Positions 27,953-35,061 of a DNA stretch of 64,000 bases are shown piece by piece (within the stretch, counting starts at the first letter, position 1; each line of letters opens with the position of its first letter). The translations under genes and the position numbers were made by a program. The DNA is taken from contig NZ_CP118164.1 in the NCBI RefSeq assembly GCF_028748185.1, positions 1,240,001 through 1,304,000 of the forward strand, written 5' to 3'. The notes beneath the pieces were generated by a model. It saw only the letters and a program-made list of their open reading frames with translations. It was not told the origin of the DNA and did no database searches. Source of the DNA: Bremerella sp. P1. GTDB lineage: Bacteria > Planctomycetota > Planctomycetia > Pirellulales > Pirellulaceae.

Positions 27953-28495
27953 TTAAGCTTTAGTGTTCTCAAGCTTAGCGATGAACTTCAAACAGGCGAA
28001 GGTTGCCCCCTCGTCAGTTACGGTCCCGTCTTCCTGGATCAGGCCCAGACGAGTAACAGCCTCCAACACCTTCGCGTTCTTGATCTGACCACCAGCCTTA
28101 GCCACGAAAACAGCTTCCTTGACCTTCCAAGGCAAAGGCGACTCAAGAAGCCAGCGATACACCTTGATGTACCCGGAACGCAAAGGAGAACACAGGTAAG
28201 CATCACGCTTAGCATTGCACCCCTCCAGAAAACGCTTCGACTTCGTAGGAAACCGCCGAAGATCCTTAACCGCCAGTTCCAACTGCTCCCGAGAGAAACC
28301 GAGATCGGCACAAATCTTATCGGCCTTGCGGTTCAGCTTGAACGGAATGAAAATCTCCATCTCAGGGTCCCAAGGGTCATACAGACCGCAGTTATCGCGA
28401 ATGTAAACGGCCAGCTTTTTCGCCTCGGTCGAGATATCCGCGAGGAATAATTCTGGCTCAACCGCGATCCATTTAGTCTTGAGCTTGTCGGTCAT
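27953..28495 (-). CDS. replication-like island protein, short paralogue
   Basis: 180 aa from MTDKLKTKWIAVEPELFLAD. GGAG is upstream of this ATG; an open extension to 28714 runs over the other gene's coding frame and is not used. The segment FSREQLELAVKDLRRFPTK and SGYIKVYRWLLESPLPWKVK followed by EAVFVAKAGGQIKN parallels KFIKVYRWFWYSQAPDSLK followed by SIVLFARTNFER in the gene upstream, suggesting a shared domain. The C-terminus looks like a winged helix (AKVLEAVTRLGLIQEDGTVT). It overlaps the upstream gene by 23 bp. Role in replication is inferred. Confidence 0.6.
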   Translation of the reverse strand: MTDKLKTKWIAVEPELFLADISTEAKKLAVYIRDNCGLYDPWDPEMEIFIPFKLNRKADKICADLGFSREQLELAVKDLRRFPTKSKRFLEGCNAKRDAYLCSPLRSGYIKVYRWLLESPLPWKVKEAVFVAKAGGQIKNAKVLEAVTRLGLIQEDGTVTDEGATFACLKFIAKLENTKA

Positions 28496-30095
28496 TGTCA
28501 CTCTCCGGTTTGGTGTACTGTTGCTGCTGTAGTTTTGAATACGCACGAACCGCATAAGCGAACAACCACCACCCCTCGCAGCCCTTCGCCCCAGGCAGAC
28601 CGGCAACATGCTTAATAGCCTTCCCAAGGCCAGGACAGATTCGCTTCTCCATGAGAGCAAAGTGAGAAACCAAGCTGCGACCCATCTCCAGAGCCAACTC
28701 CGTATCGGTCTCAACCGCCATGATTTTCACAGCGGAACCGGGATCAGCCGCCTTCACCTTCTCGAACGCAGCACGGCGAACCGTAGGATCAGGCGAACCA
28801 GAATCAGCCACCAGAGCCTCCTCCGCCTTCTTCTTTCGCTCCTCCTGAAGTCTGAACGGCTCCAGGGCCTCAGACAGCGCGGAACCAACCGCATCAGAGA
28901 AGCGACTCAGGAAAGCCTTGGAGAGCAGAAAACCCCAGCTCAAGGATTTCAAGCCCTTGAAATTATCGGAGCTGATGGCCTGGAACAGAACCGAAGCCAG
29001 GCAAGGCTGGAACTTCTCAGGAACCTCGTTGATGATAGCTCTCGCTTCCTCCAGGAGAGCTTCAAGTGCTGGGAGGAATGATTCTGGGTTCCGCTTCGTT
29101 TCTCCCCAGGGAACTTGAGAGAAATCCAGGAATGATTCCACCTCTTCGATTACGGCTTTGTTCTCTTCCTTCAGGTTAACCTCGTCTTGCTTAGGCTCTG
29201 CCTCCCGCCCTCGCGTCTGGGGAGGGATCTGCGATGGGTTCTGTTTAATGGACTCTGAAAAAGGACTCTGAAGAGTGGTGCCCTCAGAAGCAGGTGCTGG
29301 TGCCCTCGATGATTTCTTGGTGGTGCCCTTCTTGGTTCTTGTAGGTGCCCCGACTTGCTCTTGCTGGTGCCCTCGGAATTTCGCAAATGCTTCTGATGCC
29401 GTTTTCGTCCGTGTCGAGTCGTTCAAGCGGAGAACCATAGCTCGGTTGGAAGTTGACCGCGCCACGACCGTGAACAAACCACTGGTTTCCCCGAGAGAAA
29501 CCATTTCAGAGGCCGTTTTTGTACGTTGCCGCGAGTGGGTACCAGCCAAATAGCAATGCCGCAATACTCCGTTCTTGATAGGCAGGCTGAAGATTTCGCC
29601 CTCCTTATCCTTGCGTTCAAAATTCGTCCGAGCGAACAGGACGATGCTCTTGAGGGAATCAGGAGCTTGGGAGTACCAGAACCAGCGGTAGACCTTGATG
29701 AACTTGACGCCTTTCTTGTGATGGCGTTTTTTGGCGAGGTGGCTGACATCGCGCAGCTGGATTTCGCCGGTCTTGCGGTCGATTTTCTCGATGACAGATC
29801 GTCGGCGAGATGGCCAGCTCTTTAGCTTGTGGATTGCTGCCTTGAATTTGCCGTTGCTCTTGAATCCTGCGGCAGCTTTGAGCCGTTCAGGGGAACGAAG
29901 GACGACGTTGGATTTTCCTTCGTGTTCGCCTGCGGCATCCCGTAGGTTGATGACTAACTTGATCTCTGGCCAGGAGAGTTTCTTTGGCGAACCGGCCTCT
30001 TGGATGATGTCTGGTTCGACGAGGATGAATGGTGGTGGGCCGATAGGGGATTTGGCCTTAGCCGCTACTTGGTTGTTTAGAACGGTTTGTTCCAT
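28473..30095 (-). CDS. replication-initiator-like island protein, unknown family
   Basis: 540 aa. The N-terminal 180 residues are basic and structured (LSWPEIKLVINLRDAAGEH, KFKAAIHKLKSWPSRRRSVI, FIKVYRWFWYSQAPDSLK). A middle region of about 100 residues is low-complexity, rich in Thr/Lys/Pro/Glu. The C-terminal third is helical (SFLPALEALLEEARAIINEV). Position behind an attenuator-like leader and its translational overlap with a paralogous gene suggest a replication or control protein, but no known Rep motif is recognised. AGGAG lies 9 nt upstream of the ATG. Confidence 0.6.
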   Translation of the reverse strand: MEQTVLNNQVAAKAKSPIGPPPFILVEPDIIQEAGSPKKLSWPEIKLVINLRDAAGEHEGKSNVVLRSPERLKAAAGFKSNGKFKAAIHKLKSWPSRRRSVIEKIDRKTGEIQLRDVSHLAKKRHHKKGVKFIKVYRWFWYSQAPDSLKSIVLFARTNFERKDKEGEIFSLPIKNGVLRHCYLAGTHSRQRTKTASEMVSLGETSGLFTVVARSTSNRAMVLRLNDSTRTKTASEAFAKFRGHQQEQVGAPTRTKKGTTKKSSRAPAPASEGTTLQSPFSESIKQNPSQIPPQTRGREAEPKQDEVNLKEENKAVIEEVESFLDFSQVPWGETKRNPESFLPALEALLEEARAIINEVPEKFQPCLASVLFQAISSDNFKGLKSLSWGFLLSKAFLSRFSDAVGSALSEALEPFRLQEERKKKAEEALVADSGSPDPTVRRAAFEKVKAADPGSAVKIMAVETDTELALEMGRSLVSHFALMEKRICPGLGKAIKHVAGLPGAKGCEGWWLFAYAVRAYSKLQQQQYTKPESDNDRQAQD

Positions 30096-30113
30096 TGTTG
30101 TTAACTCCTGTGG

Positions 30114-30152
30114 AAAAAGAGTTGGGGTGGCGAGCTGTCATCTCGCCACCCC
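30114..30152 (-). promoter_or_regulatory. leader hairpin X with U-run (attenuator candidate)
   Basis: On the minus strand GGGGTGGCGAG (30152-30142) pairs with CTCGCCACCCC (30134-30124) around the loop ATGACAG, then AACTC and TTTTT (30118-30114). It ends 5 nt before the AGGAG of the 540-aa gene, so it could end or pause transcription ahead of it. Confidence 0.55.
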
Positions 30153-30249
30153 AGAGTCAACAACTTGCACGGGGAGGAATACCTTGTTCGCTTGTGCGGT
30201 TGTGTGCGTATTTTAGTTGCTGACTTTTGGTATCAGTCTTGGTTTGGGA

Positions 30250-30286
30250 CGTGGGGTTAGGATGACAGCCTAGCCCCGCGTTTTCT
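30250..30286 (+). terminator. hairpin Y, terminator-like, loop ATGACAG
   Basis: CGTGGGGTTAGG (30250-30261) pairs with CCTAGCCCCGCG (30269-30280) with wobbles; the loop is ATGACAG and TTTTCTC follows. Its loop is identical to that of hairpin X on the opposite strand, with different but paired stem bases. Confidence 0.55.
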
Positions 30287-30436
30287 CTATCTACCATTTA
30301 GGTTTGCCCAGAACGCACGCTATTTTTCTCGTGTCCACTGTTGGCCGCCGTTGTCCGGCCAAGGTTTCTAGAGGATTTGCAGGGGGTCCCACACCTCTCG
30401 GACGTATTTAAGTAGTAAAGCGGGAGTCCTGGTGAA

Positions 30437-30502
30437 ATGCTCTCGCATTAGCTAGGCCGAGAGCATTCTATCCCCTCCGGTGTGACGCTCCGGCCTAGCG
30501 TC
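30437..30502 (+). ncRNA. two-hairpin element, copy A
   Basis: Hairpin 1: ATGCTCTCG (30437-30445) with CGAGAGCAT (30458-30466). Then TCTATCCCCT and hairpin 2: CCGG (30477-30480) with CCGG (30490-30493), loop TGTGACGCT, followed by CCTAGCGTC. It matches copy B at 31219-31275. Whether it acts as RNA or DNA is not established. Confidence 0.5.
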
Positions 30503-30507
30503 TTTTT
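30484..30507 (+). terminator. terminator hairpin within element A
   Basis: GACGCT (30484-30489) pairs with AGCGTC (30497-30502), then TTTTT (30503-30507). A competing pairing GCTAGGCCG (30451-30459) with CGGCCTAGC (30491-30499) would break it. Confidence 0.5.
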
Positions 30508-30536
30508 CTCGCCAATTGCCTGAGTACATAAGCGAA

Positions 30537-30560
30537 AAGCCCAGCTGTAACTGGGCTTCT
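30537..30560 (+). terminator. hairpin before the HNH gene
   Basis: AAGCCCAG (30537-30544) pairs with CTGGGCTT (30551-30558), loop CTGTAA, then CTCTC. It lies about 22 nt ahead of the HNH gene's ribosome-binding site, so it may be a terminator or a translational control hairpin. Confidence 0.4.
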
Positions 30561-30592
30561 CTCAACCTTCACCGGTATCAGGAGTACCAGCG

Positions 30593-31210
30593 ATGTCTGG
30601 AAATATCTACGCACCAAGAATCTGTCGGGAATGCGGCAAGGATGACTCAGAAATAGATTTCAAGCCCAAGGCCAACATCTGCGTCCCCTGCAACCAGGAA
30701 TATATGCGCGCGTACCGCAAAAGAAACCGCGAGAAGATCAGAGGCCAAGTTCAAGACTGGAAAGACACCAACCGCGCACACTACCAAAAGAAGACACGAG
30801 AACGGTACAACACGCCAGAAGGAAAGGCCCTGCACGTCGCACGAGTTGAGCGAACACCCAGAAGTTGGCTCGGCCACGTCCTGTCAACAATCAGAGCAAA
30901 ATGTAAGAAGCCTGGACCTCATGACGCCAAGTCTGGGCCACAGCGAGATTACGAAATTGACCTCGATTTCGTCGTCAATCTCTTCAAGCAACAGGAAGGG
31001 CGGTGTGCTATCTCAGGTTTGGAGATGGAGCACAAATTCAACAGCCTCCGCAGTGCCTCGATCGATCGAATTGACAGTTCGCTAGGGTACGTCGCAGGCA
31101 ACGTCCAGATCGTCTGCAGCTTCGCCAACTTCGCCAAACGCCACTTCCCAAATGACGACATGCTTTCAATCGTCGCGGATATCAAGGTCCTGGGGGGCTG
31201 TACTGAGTAA
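30593..31210 (+). CDS. HNH endonuclease family protein
   Basis: 205 aa. An N-terminal zinc ribbon (CRECGKDDSEIDFKPKANIC then VPC) precedes a basic helical linker (YMRAYRKRNREKIRGQVQDW). The HNH-type nuclease core is CAISGLEMEH, then ASIDRIDSSLGYVAGNVQIVC. The SIDRID...GNVQ pattern is common in phage and homing-type HNH proteins. There is no RuvC or PLMP domain, so it is not IscB. GGAG precedes the ATG by 8 nt. Related two-hairpin elements flank the gene on both sides, which may mark a mobile cassette. Confidence 0.78.
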   Translation: MSGNIYAPRICRECGKDDSEIDFKPKANICVPCNQEYMRAYRKRNREKIRGQVQDWKDTNRAHYQKKTRERYNTPEGKALHVARVERTPRSWLGHVLSTIRAKCKKPGPHDAKSGPQRDYEIDLDFVVNLFKQQEGRCAISGLEMEHKFNSLRSASIDRIDSSLGYVAGNVQIVCSFANFAKRHFPNDDMLSIVADIKVLGGCTE

Positions 31211-31218
31211 GCACCCCC

Positions 31219-31275
31219 AAGCTCCGGAGTGATTAGAGCTTTCTATCTCTTCGGAATGACGCACCGATCTAGCAT
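31219..31275 (+). ncRNA. two-hairpin element, copy B
   Basis: Hairpin 1: AAGCTC (31219-31224) with GAGCTT (31236-31241). Then TCTATCTCT and hairpin 2: TCGG (31251-31254) with CCGA (31264-31267), loop AATGACGCA, followed by TCTAGCATC. About 34 of 43 positions match copy A from AGAGC onward, and stem differences are compensated. Confidence 0.5.
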
Positions 31276-31678
31276 CCTCTACTTCCTGAACATGAAAACA
31301 CACTCACTAGCAGTGCACCATTCATCAGGTCAAAGCTCTAAGAAGGTTTGTCGCACGTTACTCTAGCTAGGGTGTCAATGTACTCAACTAAGTCGAGACA
31401 GCCTGTGATTCAATTTCGCTTTTGATCTCAATTGGGATCGCCATGACATGTTTCGGTAGCTTCAGCGGGGAATATCGATAAGTCATCATGACCAAGGTCG
31501 TGGCTACATGTGCACGACAAATTGTCGCCTCTAACAGTTAGCAGGCGCCATGATTTTGACGACTGGCTCTTAAGTTCTCCCTGCAGTAAACTTAGGGGCT
31601 CCCGGTACCTCCTTTTAGCTAGTCTGCTAATGGCACGCATTCTGGCAGCATGCAGACTGCTCATTCATCGAGCGTAAT
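31276..31678. other. intergenic region upstream of the 65-aa gene
   Basis: 403 bp. A palindrome CGACAAATTGTCG lies near 31517. No convincing gene and no clear promoter for the following operon is recognised; the open frame on the minus strand at 31428-31664 lacks family or codon support. Confidence 0.45.
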
Positions 31679-31876
31679 ATGTCTACCGAATCTCCAAAAC
31701 CGAATGATTTCGTGGCGAGATGGCTATTAAACGCGATTTCAGATGCCACTCTGAACCAAGAAATAGTTGAAATTCTGTCAGATCACCAGAAAAACGGGAC
31801 GGCCACAGATGACAAAATCCTGAAGTCTGTGCTTAAGCTGACGCCCAAATCGGGGGAGTCTGATGAAATCCATTAA
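31679..31876 (+). CDS. 65-aa protein, first gene of the SMC-ATPase operon
   Basis: Helical, soluble, unknown: NDFVARWLLNAISDATLNQE then a charged C-terminus ending GESDEIH. Its end overlaps the ATPase start by 14 bp, so the two are translated together. A small protein ahead of an SMC-type effector ATPase suggests a partner or antitoxin-like role, which is inference only. Confidence 0.6.
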   Translation: MSTESPKPNDFVARWLLNAISDATLNQEIVEILSDHQKNGTATDDKILKSVLKLTPKSGESDEIH

Positions 31877-34283
31877 ACGAATCACTGTATCCGGCTTTCG
31901 GGGAATAGTGACTCCGCTGGAACTCTCGTTCGTCAAAGGTGGTAGTACCACGTCAATGGTTCTATTTGGCCGAAATGGCTTCGGCAAAATCTCGCTGACC
32001 GACGCTTGGGAGTGGATGCAAACGGACCGCATTGTTCGACTAGGTCGCGAGGGTGCAGGTCCCAATGCGTTTCCTCATCGAGATGCAGCCGATGGCGATT
32101 CTTTCGTTGAAGTAGAGTTTGCTAATTTGGGTCTTGGAAAGATTATATTCAATCAGAAAAAGGTCACGATGCCATCGCGGGATGGGGTGATCGACGCGTT
32201 CCGCCAAGCAGCACCATACCCTTGCACATTGCGATACGAGGACTTGACGCAATTTGTCTATTCCACAAAGGCAGAGCAGTACGACGCTCTAGCGGTTTTG
32301 ATGAGTTTTACCCCGCAGGTCGAATACCAAAAGATGCTCCGTCGAGTAAGTCGCAAGCTAGAAGAAGAGAGTAACAAGCAGACAGCGGTCGCAGATCGAG
32401 AAGAGACAAAGTTGGCGGAAATCATTGGAGAGAAACCTGATGCGACTAAGCTACTTAAGTTTCTCCAGGGGAAGTTTATTGACGCCAACGCAGAGTCCCC
32501 GGCGACGGTGTCGGAAGCGACGAAGGCACTAGAAGGACTTACGGAAGCAATCAAAAGCGATCCGCGAGCAGCATCCTTGGCAGATCATATCAGCCTGCGT
32601 AAGTGCATTGACGACCTCAATTCTGGGGCGGTAGTTGAAGCTGATCTCGCTATGTACTCCGCCGAAGTTGAAACATTTAAAAACACCGAGCGAGACGCAG
32701 TCGACTTGATGCTGATTGGGCTCTATGAAAAAGGGCAAGAGGTAATAGAAAAACGCGATCTTGGCGAAGACGCACCCTGTCCGTTATGCGGAAACATCTT
32801 CCAAGGGAGCCTCGCAGAACACATTCAAGGCGAGTTGGAATCATTGCATTCGCTTAAGTCGGCGAAGGACAAGCTTGAAGCATCTAGATTAAGGCAGGTC
32901 ACGAGCATCTCATCATACGGGACGCTCGCAAAAGCGTTGAAAGTTGGCACCAAGGGCAATAAGGTCGCAACCGAGCTACTGCTAAAAGAGATCACTGACG
33001 CTTGCAAGGCGTTAGATGCTTGTTTCAGCGAGTTGAGTGATTTGCTTAAGGTAACGCCCGATAAAGTGACGGCGGACACATCCACTCAGATACGCAGAGC
33101 GGTCACTAGCATTGCAGATAACGCCAGTGCATTCGACGCTTTACAAAAGGGATTGTTAGAAAAGATTGATGCGGAAATCGAATCCTTGAGAGATGATGGC
33201 TCACGCGAGAAACTTGTCAACGCAGCGAGCCAAATCACGTTGGCGATGAATCAGTGGGACGAGTATATCGGCGCAAAAGCATGTTTACTTGCTGTTATGA
33301 AGAAACGCCGCGATTTCGAGGCAATTACTATCAACTATATTAGCACGAGCAATGCAGATATTGAGGCAAAGTTCAACAGCATCTCGGCCGATGTGGAGAA
33401 GTATTTCGGGATCCTTGAGGAGCACACAGAAGGTGTAGGTCGACCGGTGCTGCGATTACAGATGGACCAGGACCGCGCGGTTACTTTGGAAATCGAGTTC
33501 CGTGGCGAGCCAATCAGTCCGGCATATAAGTACTTGAGTGAATCTCAACTCAATAGCTTTGGACTGGCGTTGTTCCTCGCTGCGGCACGTCGCTTCAATG
33601 TCGGTTTTCGTTTTTTGCTACTGGACGACATCGTCAACAGTTTCGATGCTTACAAGCGGCCTCAACTTATTAGGTTGCTGAAGTCCGAGTTTGGAGATTT
33701 CCAGTTCCTTCTATTGACACATGATGAAGTGTGGTGCGAGCAATTGTTCTCTAATTTCCCGCAATGGGTTCGCAAACGTATTACGCGATACGACGTGACC
33801 ACTGGTCCTATCATCCAGGACGGATTGTGCGATTTAGAGAAGGTCGAGAAAGATTTAGACGATGACTTGCCTTCGAGGGCGGGGCAATTGCTCGGACCAA
33901 TGCTTGAACGGGAACTTCAAGAGATGTGCGAAGCGTTTGAGGCATCGGTCGCCTACAACCGGCGGAATGAATACACATTGAAACCCCTACTCACTCGATT
34001 GATCGTAAGGGTTAAGGAAAAGCTGAAGTCGGCACACAAGCTGACAGTGATGCTTAACGACCTCGATGCAAACTCGGCCTTCCGAAACTTTTGTGCTCAC
34101 TGGAAAACTCCATCAAGCCCTATTACCACACAAGAAGTGCGTGAGGTGCTAAGAATCTGGAAGAACATTGTTGCAATGGTTAAGTGCTCCGAGGAAAAGT
34201 GCACCGGATATGCAAAGTATGACAATGGCACCTTTGTCTGCAATTGTAAGAAGCTGAGGCTGGCCAAGGGGGATCCAGCCTAA
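31863..34283 (+). CDS. SMC/RecF-type ATPase with zinc hook and C-terminal HEPN-like motif (RloC-like)
   Basis: 806 aa. Domain order: ABC-ATPase head with Walker A GRNGFGKIS (residues 36-44; the residue after Lys42 is Ile where Ser/Thr is usual), coiled coil with zinc hook CPLC (306-309), second coil, signature LSESQLNS (558-565), Walker B LLLDDIVNSFD (Asp588-Asp589), His620 in LLTHDEVW. The C-terminus holds RNFCAHWK with the RX4H spacing of HEPN RNases (Arg741, His746) and a Cys cluster CSEEKC...CNC. The architecture parallels RloC, a phage-exclusion ATPase/tRNA nuclease. Nuclease activity is inferred. It is coupled to the 65-aa gene. Confidence 0.72.
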   Translation: MKSIKRITVSGFRGIVTPLELSFVKGGSTTSMVLFGRNGFGKISLTDAWEWMQTDRIVRLGREGAGPNAFPHRDAADGDSFVEVEFANLGLGKIIFNQKKVTMPSRDGVIDAFRQAAPYPCTLRYEDLTQFVYSTKAEQYDALAVLMSFTPQVEYQKMLRRVSRKLEEESNKQTAVADREETKLAEIIGEKPDATKLLKFLQGKFIDANAESPATVSEATKALEGLTEAIKSDPRAASLADHISLRKCIDDLNSGAVVEADLAMYSAEVETFKNTERDAVDLMLIGLYEKGQEVIEKRDLGEDAPCPLCGNIFQGSLAEHIQGELESLHSLKSAKDKLEASRLRQVTSISSYGTLAKALKVGTKGNKVATELLLKEITDACKALDACFSELSDLLKVTPDKVTADTSTQIRRAVTSIADNASAFDALQKGLLEKIDAEIESLRDDGSREKLVNAASQITLAMNQWDEYIGAKACLLAVMKKRRDFEAITINYISTSNADIEAKFNSISADVEKYFGILEEHTEGVGRPVLRLQMDQDRAVTLEIEFRGEPISPAYKYLSESQLNSFGLALFLAAARRFNVGFRFLLLDDIVNSFDAYKRPQLIRLLKSEFGDFQFLLLTHDEVWCEQLFSNFPQWVRKRITRYDVTTGPIIQDGLCDLEKVEKDLDDDLPSRAGQLLGPMLERELQEMCEAFEASVAYNRRNEYTLKPLLTRLIVRVKEKLKSAHKLTVMLNDLDANSAFRNFCAHWKTPSSPITTQEVREVLRIWKNIVAMVKCSEEKCTGYAKYDNGTFVCNCKKLRLAKGDPA

Positions 34284-34410
34284 CGGAGATTGGCAGTGAG
34301 TTTGCAAAATGACGATGTCCGGTCCGCAACTCAGTGGAATCAGTAGCGGAACTGCTCACTGCTTCGAACGCTAACTTAAATCCGAGGAAGAATTTATTAG
34401 CCTTTAACGA

Positions 34411-34449
34411 AAATAGCCCCGAGGTTTTCTCGGGGCTATTTGATTTTTC
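34411..34449. terminator. bidirectional terminator
   Basis: A perfect 13-bp stem, AAATAGCCCCGAG (34411-34423) with CTCGGGGCTATTT (34429-34441), loop GTTTT, then GATTTTTC. It serves the ATPase operon and the convergent secreted-protein gene. Confidence 0.85.
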
Positions 34450-34464
34450 AGCAATCAGAGATGG

Positions 34465-34875
34465 TTATTTGATCTTAACCTTGCCATCGCTGCCGAGAAC
34501 GACGGTCTTGCCTTTCAGCTTTTCGATCGTCTTCTTAACCACCTTCAACTCGTAGTCCGCCCCAGGTTTCATCTCGGACGCATCCTTGAGCCCCAACTTC
34601 TTAAGGGTGTCACGGATAGTCGCAGAATCCTCGTCCACATTCTTAACCTTGATCGGTTCTTTCATCGCTTGAAGGTGCTTAATCGTCTTATCAGTAACCT
34701 TGTAGGTCATCGGACCACCAACTCTCCCATCTGTCGGAGGAACGAGTTCTAACTTCAACTCTTCCTCAAGGATACCTCCAACTGCCGCTTGAACTTTGGT
34801 CGCCGCTTCCGCAGTACCAATATTCATGCCCAAAACCAGTACTGCCACGACTCCGATTGCAATTAACGTTCGCAT
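34465..34875 (-). CDS. secreted protein of unknown function
   Basis: 136 aa. Signal peptide RTLIAIGVVAVLVLGMNIG then TAEA with likely cleavage after AEA. The mature part is charged and Lys-rich (EEELKLELVPPTDGRVGG, IKHLQAMKEPIKVKNVDEDS). No domain is recognised. It is monocistronic between two terminator-like regions. Confidence 0.62.
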   Translation of the reverse strand: MRTLIAIGVVAVLVLGMNIGTAEAATKVQAAVGGILEEELKLELVPPTDGRVGGPMTYKVTDKTIKHLQAMKEPIKVKNVDEDSATIRDTLKKLGLKDASEMKPGADYELKVVKKTIEKLKGKTVVLGSDGKVKIK

Positions 34876-35061
34876 CTATAGATACTCCGTAAAAAAGTGC
34901 GAAACCCAGCTGACCTACGGCACCCAATGGTGCTAAGTGAGTTATACCATCCAGGTGGTATTATGCAAGCTATGCAGACTTTAACTACGGCATTCCGAGG
35001 GTTACTTTCCCATGACGGAAATCAGCCAACTTCAAGGTAACCGAAAAGAAAAGCTCCCAGA

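Larger units (their letters stand above)
30153..30592. other. hairpin-rich intergenic segment
   Basis: 440 bp without a gene. It holds hairpin Y (30250-30280), a smaller GGCC-based hairpin near 30344-30365, element A (30437-30502) with a terminator, and a further 8-bp hairpin (30537-30558) shortly before the HNH gene. Such density suggests regulatory RNA or a replication control region. Confidence 0.55.

Noticed and set aside
30484-30502. Cyclic-di-GMP (GEMM) riboswitch fragment, because of GACGC...CCGGCCTA
   Set aside because: The second half of the GEMM fold and the spacing are missing; the resemblance is limited to a few bases.
30593-31210. IscB/HEARO-type system (HNH protein plus guide RNA)
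   Set aside because: The protein lacks RuvC and PLMP segments and the flanking hairpin elements are far shorter than known HEARO RNA.
31428-31664. 78-codon minus-strand frame
   Set aside because: No ribosome-binding site, no family, and codon use unlike neighbours.
30593-34283. Septu defence system (HNH PtuB with ATPase PtuA)
   Set aside because: The HNH gene precedes the ATPase by over 600 bp with terminator-like hairpins, its HNH type looks homing-like, and the ATPase has its own HEPN-like domain.
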